64,000 bases of DNA from an uncultured Dehalococcoidia bacterium (GCA_951813255.1 OX638353.1:2281472-2345471); one strand, 5' to 3'; shown: positions 43,538 to 51,867, numbered from the stretch's first letter. Notes: a model not told the origin generated them from the letters alone. Made by a program: numbers and translations.

Positions 43538-44348
43538 CCGCCAGCAGCCCACCCGCCCTCTCCACGGTGTGCGGGTACTCGTCACCCGCCCTCAAGCCCA
43601 AGCCGCCTCCCTCTCCCGCCTCCTGACCCACGAGGGCGCAACACCTATCGAAGTGCCCCTCATCGCCATCCAGCCCTGCCAGGACGATGACGGCGCCATC
43701 CAGCATGAACTACGATCGTTGCGAGACTACCACTGGCTGGTCTTCACCAGCGTCAACGGTGTCGAGGTCTTCTTCCAGCGCCTGCAAGACCTCGGGCTCG
43801 ACTCTGACACGCTTCGAGAGCACTCCGTCGCAGCTATTGGCCCAGCTACCTCCCAAGCCCTGCAACAGCGCGGGGTCGACGTCGTCCTGATGCCGTCCCA
43901 ACACCTCACCTCCGGTATTGTGAAGGAGATGAGCAGCCTGGATCTCCAAGGCAAACGCATCCTGCTACCCCGCGCCGAAGAAGGCAGCCCAGACCTCCCG
44001 CCCGGCTTGGAAGCACTGGGTGCCGAGGTGAAGCACCTCTCCTTGTACCGCACCGAAATCCCCCATGACGCCGGTAGTTGCATGCTGAAAGCGTTGCGCG
44101 ACGGCTTGGATATAGCCACCTTCACCAGTCCCTCTGCCGTGCGTAGTATGGTTAGTGTGCTGGACGGGCATATGGAGCTATTGGCCCCAGTTGTGCTAGC
44201 CTATATCGGACCGGTCACCGCAGAAGCGGCCCGGAGTCAAGGCTTGCACATCGACGTAGTAGCCGCGGAGCATACCAGCGAGGGACTGGTGCAGGCCCTC
44301 AAAGACCATTACAGCCACGGGAGCCATTACACTCACGGGAGGAAGTAA
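43530..44348 (+). CDS. hemD: Uroporphyrinogen-III synthase
   Basis: 272 residues from MTDRQQPTRPL at 43530, overlapping the hemC stop. VLVTRPQAQAASLSRLL, WLVFTSVNGVEVFF, AAIGPATSQALQQRG, ILLPRAEEG and FTSPSAVRSMV, ending with YIGPVTAEAARSQG, are the divergent family's landmarks. It closes and inverts ring D. The C-terminus has two near-identical 18-bp units giving HYSHGSHYTHG. Confidence 0.93.
   Translation: MTDRQQPTRPLHGVRVLVTRPQAQAASLSRLLTHEGATPIEVPLIAIQPCQDDDGAIQHELRSLRDYHWLVFTSVNGVEVFFQRLQDLGLDSDTLREHSVAAIGPATSQALQQRGVDVVLMPSQHLTSGIVKEMSSLDLQGKRILLPRAEEGSPDLPPGLEALGAEVKHLSLYRTEIPHDAGSCMLKALRDGLDIATFTSPSAVRSMVSVLDGHMELLAPVVLAYIGPVTAEAARSQGLHIDVVAAEHTSEGLVQALKDHYSHGSHYTHGRK
44306..44341 (+). 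repeat. 18-bp tandem duplication at the 3' end of hemD
   Basis: CCATTACAGCCACGGGAG (44306-44323) is followed by CCATTACACTCACGGGAG (44324-44341), 16 of 18 identical, in frame and a few codons from the stop. Confidence 0.9.
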
Positions 44349-44352
44349 GACC

Positions 44353-45339
44353 ATGACAGCTTTTCCTCAGGCGCGCCTGCGTCGCTTGAGGGGCACACCA
44401 TCCCTGCGAAGGATGGTGCAGGAAACACGCCTAAGCCCCAGCGAATTCATCTACCCCCTGTTCATCACCCACGGCCACAACGTCCGCCAGGAGATCGGGC
44501 CGTTGCCCGGGTGCTACCAGATCTCCCTAGACCGGCTGGAGCGCGAAGCCATTGAGATCGCCTCCCTCGGCATCCCCGCGGTCCTGCTCTTCGGCATCCC
44601 CGAGGTGAAGGACGCCGCCGGCTCAGGTGCCTATGACGACGACGGAATCATTCAGCAGGCCAGCACACTCATCAAGAAAGCCGTCCCTGAACTCATGGTC
44701 ATCGGCGACGTTTGCCTGTGCGAATACACCGACCACGGTCACTGTGGCGTCGTGAAGCACGAGACCATCGACAACGACGAAACGCTGGAGCTCCTATCCC
44801 GTGCTGCAGTCTCACAGGTGGCCGCCGGTGCCGACGCCGTCGCACCCTCCGCCATGATGGATGGCCAAGTCGGCGCCATACGTACCGCCCTCGACTCCGC
44901 CGGATACACCGAGACCCCCGTCATCGGCTACTCCGCCAAATACGCATCCGCCCTCTACGGACCTTTCAGGGTAGCCGCCGAGTCCGCTCCCAGTTTCGGC
45001 GACCGGCACACCTACCAGATGGACCCCTCCAATTCCCGCATGGCCATGCGTGAAATCGAGACGGACATCGAGGAAGGCGCCGACGTCATAATGGTCAAGC
45101 CCGCCTTGGCCTACCTCGACGTCATCGCCCGCGTCCGCCAGCAGTACAACCACCCCATCGCTGCCTACAGCGTCAGTGGCGAATACGCCATGGTCCACGC
45201 CGCCGCCCAGAACGAGTGGATCGATGGTCGACGGGTAGCCTTGGAACTCCTCACAGCCATCAAGCGGGCGGGAGCCGACATGATTATCACCTACTTCGCC
45301 AAGGACGCCGCGCGCTGGCTGGCAGAAGACAGGCCCTAG
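44353..45339 (+). CDS. hemB: Porphobilinogen synthase (delta-aminolevulinate dehydratase)
   Basis: 328 residues. FIYPLFITHG, the zinc site DVCLCEYTDHGHCG, APSAMMDGQVGAIR, YSAKYASALYGPFR with the first Schiff-base Lys, and DVIMVKPALAYLDVI with the second. The cysteines mark the zinc-dependent type. It joins two 5-aminolevulinates. Its 3' end overlaps the convergent S26 peptidase gene by 4 bp. Confidence 0.97.
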   Translation: MTAFPQARLRRLRGTPSLRRMVQETRLSPSEFIYPLFITHGHNVRQEIGPLPGCYQISLDRLEREAIEIASLGIPAVLLFGIPEVKDAAGSGAYDDDGIIQQASTLIKKAVPELMVIGDVCLCEYTDHGHCGVVKHETIDNDETLELLSRAAVSQVAAGADAVAPSAMMDGQVGAIRTALDSAGYTETPVIGYSAKYASALYGPFRVAAESAPSFGDRHTYQMDPSNSRMAMREIETDIEEGADVIMVKPALAYLDVIARVRQQYNHPIAAYSVSGEYAMVHAAAQNEWIDGRRVALELLTAIKRAGADMIITYFAKDAARWLAEDRP

Positions 45340-45908
45340 GCAGAGTTCGAAGACCTCCCCCACCGCGACAGGGGCCAGTAGCGAAGCAAGACTGGCCCCA
45401 CAAGCTGCTCCGCCCCCACCGGGCCGAATCTGCGGCTGTCGAAGCTGTCACTGCGGGTGTCACCCAGCACCAGATAATCTTCCGGTCCTAGATACCATTC
45501 CTGTCCTACGAATTGTCCAGGAATGCGCTGCTCAGCCAAATAGGGCTCCACAAGTGGCTCTCCATCCACCAACACACCCCCTGCCTCCAAGCGCACCCAC
45601 TCTCCCGGCAGCCCCACGATGCGCTTCAGATAAGCTTGTTCGTCGAGAGGCACACGCAGCACCACCGCCTCGCCTCGCACTGGTGCCCGCATCCGGTACG
45701 CCCGCCAGTCCACCAGCAGGCAATCCCCATCCCGGAAAACAGGCTCCATACTCGCGCCCCGTACAATGAAACATCGAGCCCGCACCAGAGATGCCAGAGT
45801 TGCAATAAAGGGCAATTCCAAGACGCAACCATCCTCCAGCCCCGATTCTAAGGCACCGTCGGCCACCTTGACACAGGACAACACTGTAGCTACACTTTTG
45901 TAGTGCAT
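45336..45908 (-). CDS. S26-family signal-peptidase-like protease, possible Ni-SOD maturation protease
   Basis: 190 residues. VRGASMEPVFRDGD holds the nucleophile Ser53, YLKRIVGLPGEWV the general-base Lys95, and LGDTRSDSFDSRRFGPV the third box; it ends LVGPVLLRYWP. There is no N-terminal membrane anchor, unlike ordinary signal peptidase I. Cytosolic S26 proteins of this kind (SodX type) cleave the propeptide of nickel superoxide dismutase, and sodN lies 1.4 kb away. The start at 45908 overlaps the brnT start, so the true start may be further in. Confidence 0.8.
   Translation of the reverse strand: MHYKSVATVLSCVKVADGALESGLEDGCVLELPFIATLASLVRARCFIVRGASMEPVFRDGDCLLVDWRAYRMRAPVRGEAVVLRVPLDEQAYLKRIVGLPGEWVRLEAGGVLVDGEPLVEPYLAEQRIPGQFVGQEWYLGPEDYLVLGDTRSDSFDSRRFGPVGAEQLVGPVLLRYWPLSRWGRSSNSA
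45868..45896 (+). promoter_or_regulatory. Promoter of brnTA, apparently leaderless
   Basis: TTGACA (45868-45873), 17-bp spacer, TACACT (45891-45896). The expected start, 6-7 bp on, falls at 45902-45903, the first base of the GTG start of brnT. Confidence 0.75.
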
Positions 45909-46214
45909 TTAGAGTCTGGTGGACTCAGTTGGACTTGGGATCCTGCTAAAAACGAGGCGAACCGGCAAGCCCATCTTCTCAGTTTTGAGACTGCGATTCT
46001 CACCTTTAACGACCCGCTTGCAGCTACGAAGGAAGACTCTTATCCTTTTGAGCTGAGATGGCGCACTATCGGGATGGTAGGGCCTGCGGCCCTGTTGGTA
46101 GTCCACACTTGGCCTGAAGAAAATCCGATCACAGGTGAGGCGGTAGGGCGCATAATCAGTGCCCGCAAAGCCACCACCCATGAGAGAGAAGCGTATGAAG
46201 AAGGAGTTTTCTGA
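45903..46214 (+). CDS. brnT: BrnT-family toxin (RelE-like ribonuclease)
   Basis: 103 residues, GTG start. WTWDPAKNEANRQAHLLSFETAILTFNDPL, FELRWRTIGMVG, LLVVHTW and RIISARKATTHEREAYEEG are the BrnT pattern: small beta-sheet toxin that cleaves RNA. The antitoxin gene overlaps its 3' end. The promoter position implies translation without a leader. BrnT-BrnA form a tetramer that represses the operon in known systems. Confidence 0.9.
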   Translation: MHLESGGLSWTWDPAKNEANRQAHLLSFETAILTFNDPLAATKEDSYPFELRWRTIGMVGPAALLVVHTWPEENPITGEAVGRIISARKATTHEREAYEEGVF

Positions 46215-46485
46215 CTTGACCCCAGACCAGTTGGCAGAGCTTCAGCTATTGGCCGATATGCCCGACGAGGAAATCGACACGTCCGACATCCCCGAAATCC
46301 TCGATTGGTCCGATGCACGCCGAGGCGTCTTCTACCGCCCCATCAAAAAGCAGATAACCCTGAGACTGGACGCCGACCTGCTAGCTTGGTTCAAGAGCCA
46401 TACCCCTTCCGGCCGCGGCTACCAGACCCACATCAACAACGCCCTGCGCGAGCATGTCCAGCGTGCCGGAGCCATGCGACAGTAG
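46195..46485 (+). CDS. brnA: BrnA-family antitoxin
   Basis: 96 residues from ATG 46195, overlapping brnT by 20 bp. The C-terminal half (KKQITLRLDADLLAWFKSH, GYQTHINNALREHVQ) is a ribbon-helix-helix DNA-binding domain; the N-terminal half (IDTSDIPEILDWSDARRGVFYRP) is the toxin-binding arm. ATG 46180 is another possible start. Confidence 0.92.
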   Translation: MKKEFSDLTPDQLAELQLLADMPDEEIDTSDIPEILDWSDARRGVFYRPIKKQITLRLDADLLAWFKSHTPSGRGYQTHINNALREHVQRAGAMRQ

Positions 46486-46553
46486 CCCACGGAGCGAAAC
46501 CCACAGCCCGGACCCAATCCCGAATCCGCCGCCAATTCCCATGGCGAAACCCC

Positions 46554-46583
46554 TTGACAACCCCGATACATTAGTTCTAAAAT
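46554..46583 (+). promoter_or_regulatory. Strong promoter before the repeat reading frame
   Basis: TTGACA (46554-46559), 18-bp spacer, TAAAAT (46578-46583). Transcription would start near 46590. It lies 69 bp after brnA. Confidence 0.75.
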
Positions 46584-46599
46584 GAATTCATTGAGCGCG

Positions 46600-46655
46600 C
46601 TGGGGACTGACCCCAAAAGTAGGCCCCAGTTTTTTGTTTGCGACACCCTGGGGCC
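46600..46655 (+). promoter_or_regulatory. Terminator/antiterminator-like leader
   Basis: Three segments can pair in two exclusive ways. CTGGGG (46600-46605) with CCCCAG (46624-46629) makes a stem followed by six T (46630-46635), an intrinsic terminator. GGCCCCAG (46622-46629) can instead pair perfectly with CTGGGGCC (46648-46655). GGGG-ACTGA-CCCC (46602-46614) is a further small stem. The effector is unknown. Confidence 0.55.
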
Positions 46656-46688
46656 AGCTCCAAAATCTTCTGAGGAGGCCCCCGCCCC

Positions 46689-47186
46689 ATGGACACCCAG
46701 CCCAAGCAAAACGCCCCCATCCGCTGCGCCCTCATCTTCAGCACCGCCCCAATTCGCCCCCAAAAGCCAGCCCCACAGCTACGGTATGAGACCAAAATTC
46801 CCTATCTGAACAGCTACGAAAATGCGGCCAATGAGACCACTCAAGGCTGCCCCAAAGGACGTCCCAGCTACGGCCTTGCCTCCCCCTCCGACGCCCAAAC
46901 CGCCCAAAATCGCCCCCAAAGCACCCTCTTCCAGCTACGGCATGAGACCAGAATTCCCTATCTGAACAGCTACGCAAATGCGGCCAATGAGACCACTTCC
47001 AGCTACGACAAATTGGTTTCCACATACAATTCTGGCCGCATCCCTAGCTGCAACCACCCCCAGACCCGTCTCCAAACACCCCTCTCCCAGCTACGGCATG
47101 AGACCACAAATCCCAAGCTGGACAGCTACGGCCATGAGACCAACAAGACCACCTTCACCGGGAAGGTTTGCCCCTCTTCGGCATGA
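46689..47186 (+). CDS. Putative repeat protein (52-residue period), uncertain
   Basis: A 165-residue frame with GAGGAGG at 46673-46679, nine bases before ATG 46689, behind the promoter and attenuator-like leader. It contains QLRYETKIPYLNSYENAANETT, QLRHETRIPYLNSYANAANETT-type and QLRHETTNPKLDSYG units at 52-residue spacing. The period is a multiple of three, which favours coding, but an opposite-strand frame is also open and the three differences between the first two units are all replacements, so coding is not proven. No family recognised. Confidence 0.4.
   Translation: MDTQPKQNAPIRCALIFSTAPIRPQKPAPQLRYETKIPYLNSYENAANETTQGCPKGRPSYGLASPSDAQTAQNRPQSTLFQLRHETRIPYLNSYANAANETTSSYDKLVSTYNSGRIPSCNHPQTRLQTPLSQLRHETTNPKLDSYGHETNKTTFTGKVCPSSA
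46776..47151 (+). repeat. Tandem repeat, exact 156-bp period
   Basis: Cores start with CAGCTACGG at 46776, 46932 and 47088, each exactly 156 bp apart. The first two cores are 66 bp long with 63 identical bases; the third is weaker. Within each core CAGCTACG...ATGAGACCA occurs twice, so a shorter unit seems to underlie the longer one. The spacers between cores are poorly conserved. Confidence 0.85.
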
Positions 47187-47206
47187 CCGGGGCCACTGGC
47201 TTTGGA

Positions 47207-47235
47207 TTGCCTCGCCATTTGCCCTCTGGTACACT
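47207..47235 (+). promoter_or_regulatory. Promoter of sodN
   Basis: TTGCCT (47207-47212), 17-bp spacer, TACACT (47230-47235) with an extended TGG before it. The start would be near 47242, 29 nt before sodN. Confidence 0.6.
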
Positions 47236-47270
47236 GCCTTCATCAAAATCCCAGTCAATGTGGAGGAAAT

Positions 47271-47789
47271 ATGCGACCATTCGACCGTGCGCTGCGCACC
47301 CTGGCTCGTGTGGTGACCCCTGAGGAAGCCCACGCACATTGCGATGTCCCCTGTGGCATCTACGACCCCCATCAAGCCCAGGTGGCAGCCCTCACCATTC
47401 TCCGGATGAACCAGCTCATCCGTGACCTTCCCAAGCCCGACGCCCACGCCCCCGCCGATGAGGTCGAGACCCACGACGCCAAGCTGGGACGCTTCATCGC
47501 CTCCAAGGAAGAGCACGCCGAGATGTGCAAGCGCGAGCTTCGCATCCTCTGGGGTGACTACTTCAACCCCACCCACTTGGAAGCCCACCCCGACGTCCAC
47601 GACCTCTTCTGGAATGCCATGAAGCTGGCATCCCGCACCCGCCAGGAAGTCGACATAGCGGCCGCTGAGCAGTTGCTCGCCACCACCCAGCAGATAGCCG
47701 AGCTATTCTGGGACACCAAGGGCGCCCAGACCCAGCGCGTCCCCACCCGCCATGCCGTCGGTGGCGAACTGGTCCACCCCATCCCGTAG
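47271..47789 (+). CDS. sodN: Nickel superoxide dismutase precursor
   Basis: 172 residues from ATG 47271, with GGAGGAAAT before it. After a 22-residue propeptide comes HCDVPCGIYDPHQAQ: His23, Cys24 and Cys28 form the nickel hook once the propeptide is removed. LWGDYFNPTHLEAHPDVHDLFWNAMK and IAELFWDTKG match the four-helix core. It disproportionates superoxide in the cytosol. It is ~25 residues longer at the C-terminus than the Streptomyces enzyme. Activation needs a propeptide protease (see the S26 gene at 45336). Confidence 0.95.
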   Translation: MRPFDRALRTLARVVTPEEAHAHCDVPCGIYDPHQAQVAALTILRMNQLIRDLPKPDAHAPADEVETHDAKLGRFIASKEEHAEMCKRELRILWGDYFNPTHLEAHPDVHDLFWNAMKLASRTRQEVDIAAAEQLLATTQQIAELFWDTKGAQTQRVPTRHAVGGELVHPIP

Positions 47790-47883
47790 AGTCCGGTATC
47801 TCGGTCAAGAGCGCTTCACGGTGCTCAACAACGGAGTCCAATATCCCTGAGACCGATCACCTAGAGAAAGGAAGGAGGGGACA

Positions 47884-49287
47884 GTGGCTAACAGAGACGA
47901 CATAGCACTGATGGCGCACCTGATGCGCCGGGCCGGGTTTGGCGCCACCCGCAGTGAAATCGAAGCCCGTTGCGAAAAGGGTTACGAGGCCACCGTGGAG
48001 GAACTGCTCAACCCCGACGACAACGCTCCCCAAGCCGACCGCTACGAGATGCTCCGGTATCATCCCGGGGCTCTCTTGGCTGGCGGGCAGCCCCCCATGG
48101 GCAACGTCAACTGGATGTACCACCTTTTGAACACCGAGAGGCCCTTGGAAGAGAAAATGGCCCTCTTCTGGCACCATGTGTTCGCCACCGGCAACTCCAA
48201 GGTGGACAACTACGACCAGTTGTGCCAGCAGATCGACATGTTCCGGGCCAACGGCATGGGCAACTACCGCTCCATACTGATGGACGTGGCCACCAACCCA
48301 GCCATGATTTTCTGGCTGGACCAAAATGAGAACCACGCCCACGCCGTCAACGAGAACTGGGGGCGAGAGCTTCTGGAACTCTTCAGCATGGGTGTCGGCA
48401 ACTACACCGAGGTCGACGTTCGCGAGGCCTCCCGTGCCTTCACCGGCTGGACCTTCGAGTACAAGATCCCCCGCCTGCCCTACGGGCGCTACCCTTGGAA
48501 GTTCGAGTACCGCCCCGAGGACCACGACGACGGCGAGAAGACCTTCCTAGGCCAGACCGGCAACTTCAACGGCGAGGACATCATAGACATCGTGGTGAAG
48601 CAAACCGCCTGCCACCGCTTCGTCGCGCGCCACCTCTACAACTTCTTCGTGGCCGACGAAGTCCAGGTGCCAGCATGGCAGATCGACGCGCCACGAGACC
48701 CCCAAGCCATCGACACCCTCGCCTCCAGCTTCAAGGACTCCGGACTGGACATGAAGGCCGTCCTGCGCACCCTGTTCAACTCCGACTTCTTCAAGAACGA
48801 GGCCGTCAGGTACGCCCACGTCAAGAGCCCCGCCGAAGTCGTGGTCGGCACGCTCCGCGTGGTGGGCGGGTCCTCCTTCCCCGGACCCGGCATCGGCGAC
48901 CTGTCCATGCAACCCACCTACATGGGTCAGGACCTCCTGAACCCCCCCAGCGTGGAGGGTTGGCACACCGGCGAAGAGTGGATCAACAGCGGCTCTCTCA
49001 TGGCCCGCATCAACTTCATGTCCGACCGCTTCGGCGATCCCAGCCTCCCCGGCGTACGCGACATGATTGACCGCCTGCGCTCCATGGGCGACATGACGCC
49101 CGAGCAACTGGTGGACAACTGCTTGGACATGATGGGCCCACTGGAAGTGGACGAGGGCACCCGCAAGGAACTGACAGAGCAGGCTGCTGGAGACGGCAAC
49201 CTGCAGTGGAATGCTTCCAATGCTGAGCCGCGCGTAACAGCCATGCTCCAGCTCGTCGCGGCCACCCGGGAGTTCCAGTTCGCCTAG
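47884..49287 (+). CDS. DUF1800-family protein
   Basis: 467 residues, GTG start after GGAAGGAGGGGACA. HLMRRAGFGATRSEIE, MALFWHHVFATGNSKV, NENWGRELLELFSMGVGNYTEVDVREASRAFTGW and PPSVEGWHTGEEWINS are DUF1800 landmarks. Function is unknown. It is usually encoded next to a DUF1501 protein, as here. No Tat or Sec signal is visible. Confidence 0.92.
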   Translation: MANRDDIALMAHLMRRAGFGATRSEIEARCEKGYEATVEELLNPDDNAPQADRYEMLRYHPGALLAGGQPPMGNVNWMYHLLNTERPLEEKMALFWHHVFATGNSKVDNYDQLCQQIDMFRANGMGNYRSILMDVATNPAMIFWLDQNENHAHAVNENWGRELLELFSMGVGNYTEVDVREASRAFTGWTFEYKIPRLPYGRYPWKFEYRPEDHDDGEKTFLGQTGNFNGEDIIDIVVKQTACHRFVARHLYNFFVADEVQVPAWQIDAPRDPQAIDTLASSFKDSGLDMKAVLRTLFNSDFFKNEAVRYAHVKSPAEVVVGTLRVVGGSSFPGPGIGDLSMQPTYMGQDLLNPPSVEGWHTGEEWINSGSLMARINFMSDRFGDPSLPGVRDMIDRLRSMGDMTPEQLVDNCLDMMGPLEVDEGTRKELTEQAAGDGNLQWNASNAEPRVTAMLQLVAATREFQFA

Positions 49288-49375
49288 GCGAGGCCCCTTT
49301 AGCAGAGGCCCCTTAGGAGAGATAAACGGACATTACAGTAGCACAGAAAGACCCAGCCACCCAAGAGGAGGAGCC

Positions 49376-50503
49376 ATGACTGCAACAAAGAAAGACCCGG
49401 TCTTTGTGGTCTTGCAGCTCGCCGGCGGCAACGACTACTTCAACACGGTCATCCCCTACAACGATCCCCTGTACTACGACAACCGCCCCGCGGTCGGCAT
49501 TCCGCAAGACCAGATCATCAAGCTCGATGACGAGGTCGGCTTCAACCCCGCAATGGGCGCCATGAAGCGGATGTACGACGACGGCAACGTGGCCGTCATT
49601 CACGGCGTGGGCTACGCCAACTCCCCGCGCTCCCACTTCCGCTCCATGGACATCTGGCACACCTGCGAGCCCGACACCGTCGGCACCGAGGGCTGGCTCG
49701 GCCGTGCCACCCGGGAGCTGGACCCCGGTCAGGAGAACGTGGTCACCACCGTCAACATCGGCCAGGGCCTGCCCCGCGCTCTGGTGGTGCGTGGTGTCCC
49801 CGTCGCCTCCGTGCCCGATCTGGCCACCTACGGCCTCTTCACCGGCATGCAGGCCGAGCAGCAGCGCAATGCCATGCTCGACACCTTCTCCAGGGTCTAC
49901 TCCCCAGCCATCGGCAGTGGGCAGGTCATGGAGTACCTCGGCAGCACCGGCCTCGACGCCATGAAGGGCGCCGACATCCTGAAGGAAGCCCCGGCACGCT
50001 ACTCCTCCACCGTCGAGTACGCCGCCAGCCCCATCGCTCGCAAGCTGCGGGACATCTCCCAGATACACCTCGCCGGCCTCGGCACCCGCATCTTTTACAC
50101 CGAGCACAGCAGCTTCGACACCCATGCCAGCCAGGTGCCCGGCCACCACAAGCTGTGGACCGAGGTCTCCGAGGCAGTGGAGGACTTCTTCGAGGACCTG
50201 CGCGAGCATGACGCCGCCGACAACGTCGTGATGCTCCTCTTCTCCGAGTTCGGCCGTCGCGTACACGACAACGGCTCAGGCACGGACCATGGCGCGGGTG
50301 GAGTGGCCTTCATGGTCGGCGATGCTGTCAATGGCGGCATCTACGGCGAATACCCCTCCCGCAAGCCCGAGGACCTGCAGCAGGGCGACCTCGTCCCCAA
50401 CCACGACTTCCGGGGTGTGTACACCACCATCCTGGAAAGCTGGCTGGGCCTTGAAGCCAAGCCCATCGTCAACGGCAACTTCGAGAATTTCGCCTTCCTG
50501 TAG
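49376..50503 (+). CDS. DUF1501-family protein
   Basis: 375 residues, ATG preceded by GAGGAGGAG. VVLQLAGGNDYFNTVIPYND, VIHGVGYANSPRSHFRSMDIW, FDTHASQVPGHHKLWTEVSEAVEDFF, LLFSEFGRRVHDNGSGTDHGAGGVAFMVG are the DUF1501 motifs, related to the alkaline-phosphatase/sulfatase fold with possible metal ligands His and Asp. Most family members carry a Tat signal; this one does not. Confidence 0.92.
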   Translation: MTATKKDPVFVVLQLAGGNDYFNTVIPYNDPLYYDNRPAVGIPQDQIIKLDDEVGFNPAMGAMKRMYDDGNVAVIHGVGYANSPRSHFRSMDIWHTCEPDTVGTEGWLGRATRELDPGQENVVTTVNIGQGLPRALVVRGVPVASVPDLATYGLFTGMQAEQQRNAMLDTFSRVYSPAIGSGQVMEYLGSTGLDAMKGADILKEAPARYSSTVEYAASPIARKLRDISQIHLAGLGTRIFYTEHSSFDTHASQVPGHHKLWTEVSEAVEDFFEDLREHDAADNVVMLLFSEFGRRVHDNGSGTDHGAGGVAFMVGDAVNGGIYGEYPSRKPEDLQQGDLVPNHDFRGVYTTILESWLGLEAKPIVNGNFENFAFL

Positions 50504-50640
50504 TCTGGCAACCATAGCGCCGGCACCATTCAGGAAGTAGCCGCCGCTCAGGCTGGCAGGTCATAGCCTGTCAGCCTGAGATATCGGGCATCCAGTCTGC
50601 ATCCGGAACGGCGGTAAGTCTCTAAAGGAGGAAGTACCGT

Positions 50641-51666
50641 ATGGCTCTGACGACAACTGTCGCAGGACGGACAATCCAGTACAGCCACACCGTGGGACGC
50701 CAAGCGGCCTCGGGCAACGGGTTCACCTATCCCATAGGTCTCGCCCTCGGACCCGGCCAGACGGCCTACGTGGTGTGCCGTGCCAACGAGAACAACAACA
50801 CCCCCCATACCACCAAGATCAGCATACCCGAGCCCGGTGGCGAGGAACTCCTAGCAGAGTTCGGCTGGCGTGGTGACGGCGACGGCCAGACCACTTGGCC
50901 CACCGACGTGGCCCTCGACAGCCGCGAGAACGTCTACGTCTCCGACGAATGGCTGAACCGCATCAGCATCTTCGACAACCAAGGCAACTTCAAGTCCAAG
51001 TTCGGCACCTCCGGCACGGGCGACGGCGAGCTGAACCGCCCTTCCGGTATGGCCTTCGACTCACACGACAACCTCTACATCGTGGACACCGAAAACAACC
51101 GGGTGCAGAAGTTCACCTCGGATGGGAAATTCTTGGCCAAGTTCGGTTCCTTCGGCGACGCCCCCGGCCAACTCAACCGCCCATGGGGCATCACCGTCGA
51201 CCTCGACGACAACGTCTACGTTGCCGACTGGAAGAACCACCGCATACAGAAGTTCACCCCAAACGGCGCCCACCTGAACACTTTTGGCACGGGCCCCGGT
51301 GATGGCGCCGGAGAGTTGAACCACCCAACCGACGTGGCAGTGGACGAAGACGGCGACGTATACGTCACCGACTGGGGCAACGACCGGGTGCAGATATTCG
51401 ATTCCGCAGGCACCTTCCTCACGTCCCTTGTTGGCGATGCACAGCAACTGTCCAAGTGGGCCCAGATGGCAGTCGACGCCAACCCCGACTACGTCAAGGC
51501 ACGCCGCCGGGTGAAGAGCCTTGAGCAGGAATGGCGATTCCACTACCCGACGGCCATCGCCTACGACCGCTCCAACCAGCGGATCGTGGTCGCAGATACC
51601 CAGCGTGGCCGTCTGCAGATATACATCAAGGAAGACAACTACGCCGACCCGCAGGCGAACCTCTAA
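50641..51666 (+). CDS. NHL-repeat beta-propeller protein
   Basis: 341 residues. At least five NHL units can be read, for example GELNRPSGMAFDSHDNLYIVDTENNRVQKF and similar ones ending in VYVADWKNHRIQKF and VYVTDWGNDRVQIF. A propeller of about six blades is likely. AAAGGAGGAAG gives a strong ribosome-binding site. Last gene of the DUF1800-DUF1501 operon; probably a binding or scaffold partner. No signal peptide seen. Confidence 0.9.
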   Translation: MALTTTVAGRTIQYSHTVGRQAASGNGFTYPIGLALGPGQTAYVVCRANENNNTPHTTKISIPEPGGEELLAEFGWRGDGDGQTTWPTDVALDSRENVYVSDEWLNRISIFDNQGNFKSKFGTSGTGDGELNRPSGMAFDSHDNLYIVDTENNRVQKFTSDGKFLAKFGSFGDAPGQLNRPWGITVDLDDNVYVADWKNHRIQKFTPNGAHLNTFGTGPGDGAGELNHPTDVAVDEDGDVYVTDWGNDRVQIFDSAGTFLTSLVGDAQQLSKWAQMAVDANPDYVKARRRVKSLEQEWRFHYPTAIAYDRSNQRIVVADTQRGRLQIYIKEDNYADPQANL

Positions 51667-51690
51667 GGTACCGACTGACACGCAGCACAC

Positions 51691-51725
51691 AGCAGGGGCA
51701 GCCGTGTGGCTGCCCCTGCTTTTTT
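51691..51725 (+). terminator. Strong intrinsic terminator
   Basis: AGCAGGGGCAGCC - GTGT - GGCTGCCCCTGCT is a perfect 13-bp stem with a tetraloop, followed by six T. It closes the DUF1800-DUF1501-NHL operon. Confidence 0.97.
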
Positions 51726-51867
51726 CTCCAGACGGTTCCACGAGACCATACGCTCGCTCCAGCACGCAGTCCTGTTAGCCATGACACGTGCCCGTTGACG
51801 ACCACGTCCTTCAGCCGATAACATTCGGCGCTCGAAGAAAGGCAACTGCGATTGGCATGAGCAAAGT

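Noticed and set aside
46738..47025. Minus-strand frame over the 156-bp repeat (WSHWPH... units)
   Set aside because: No ribosome-binding site or promoter on that strand; open only because the repeat lacks stops in this frame.
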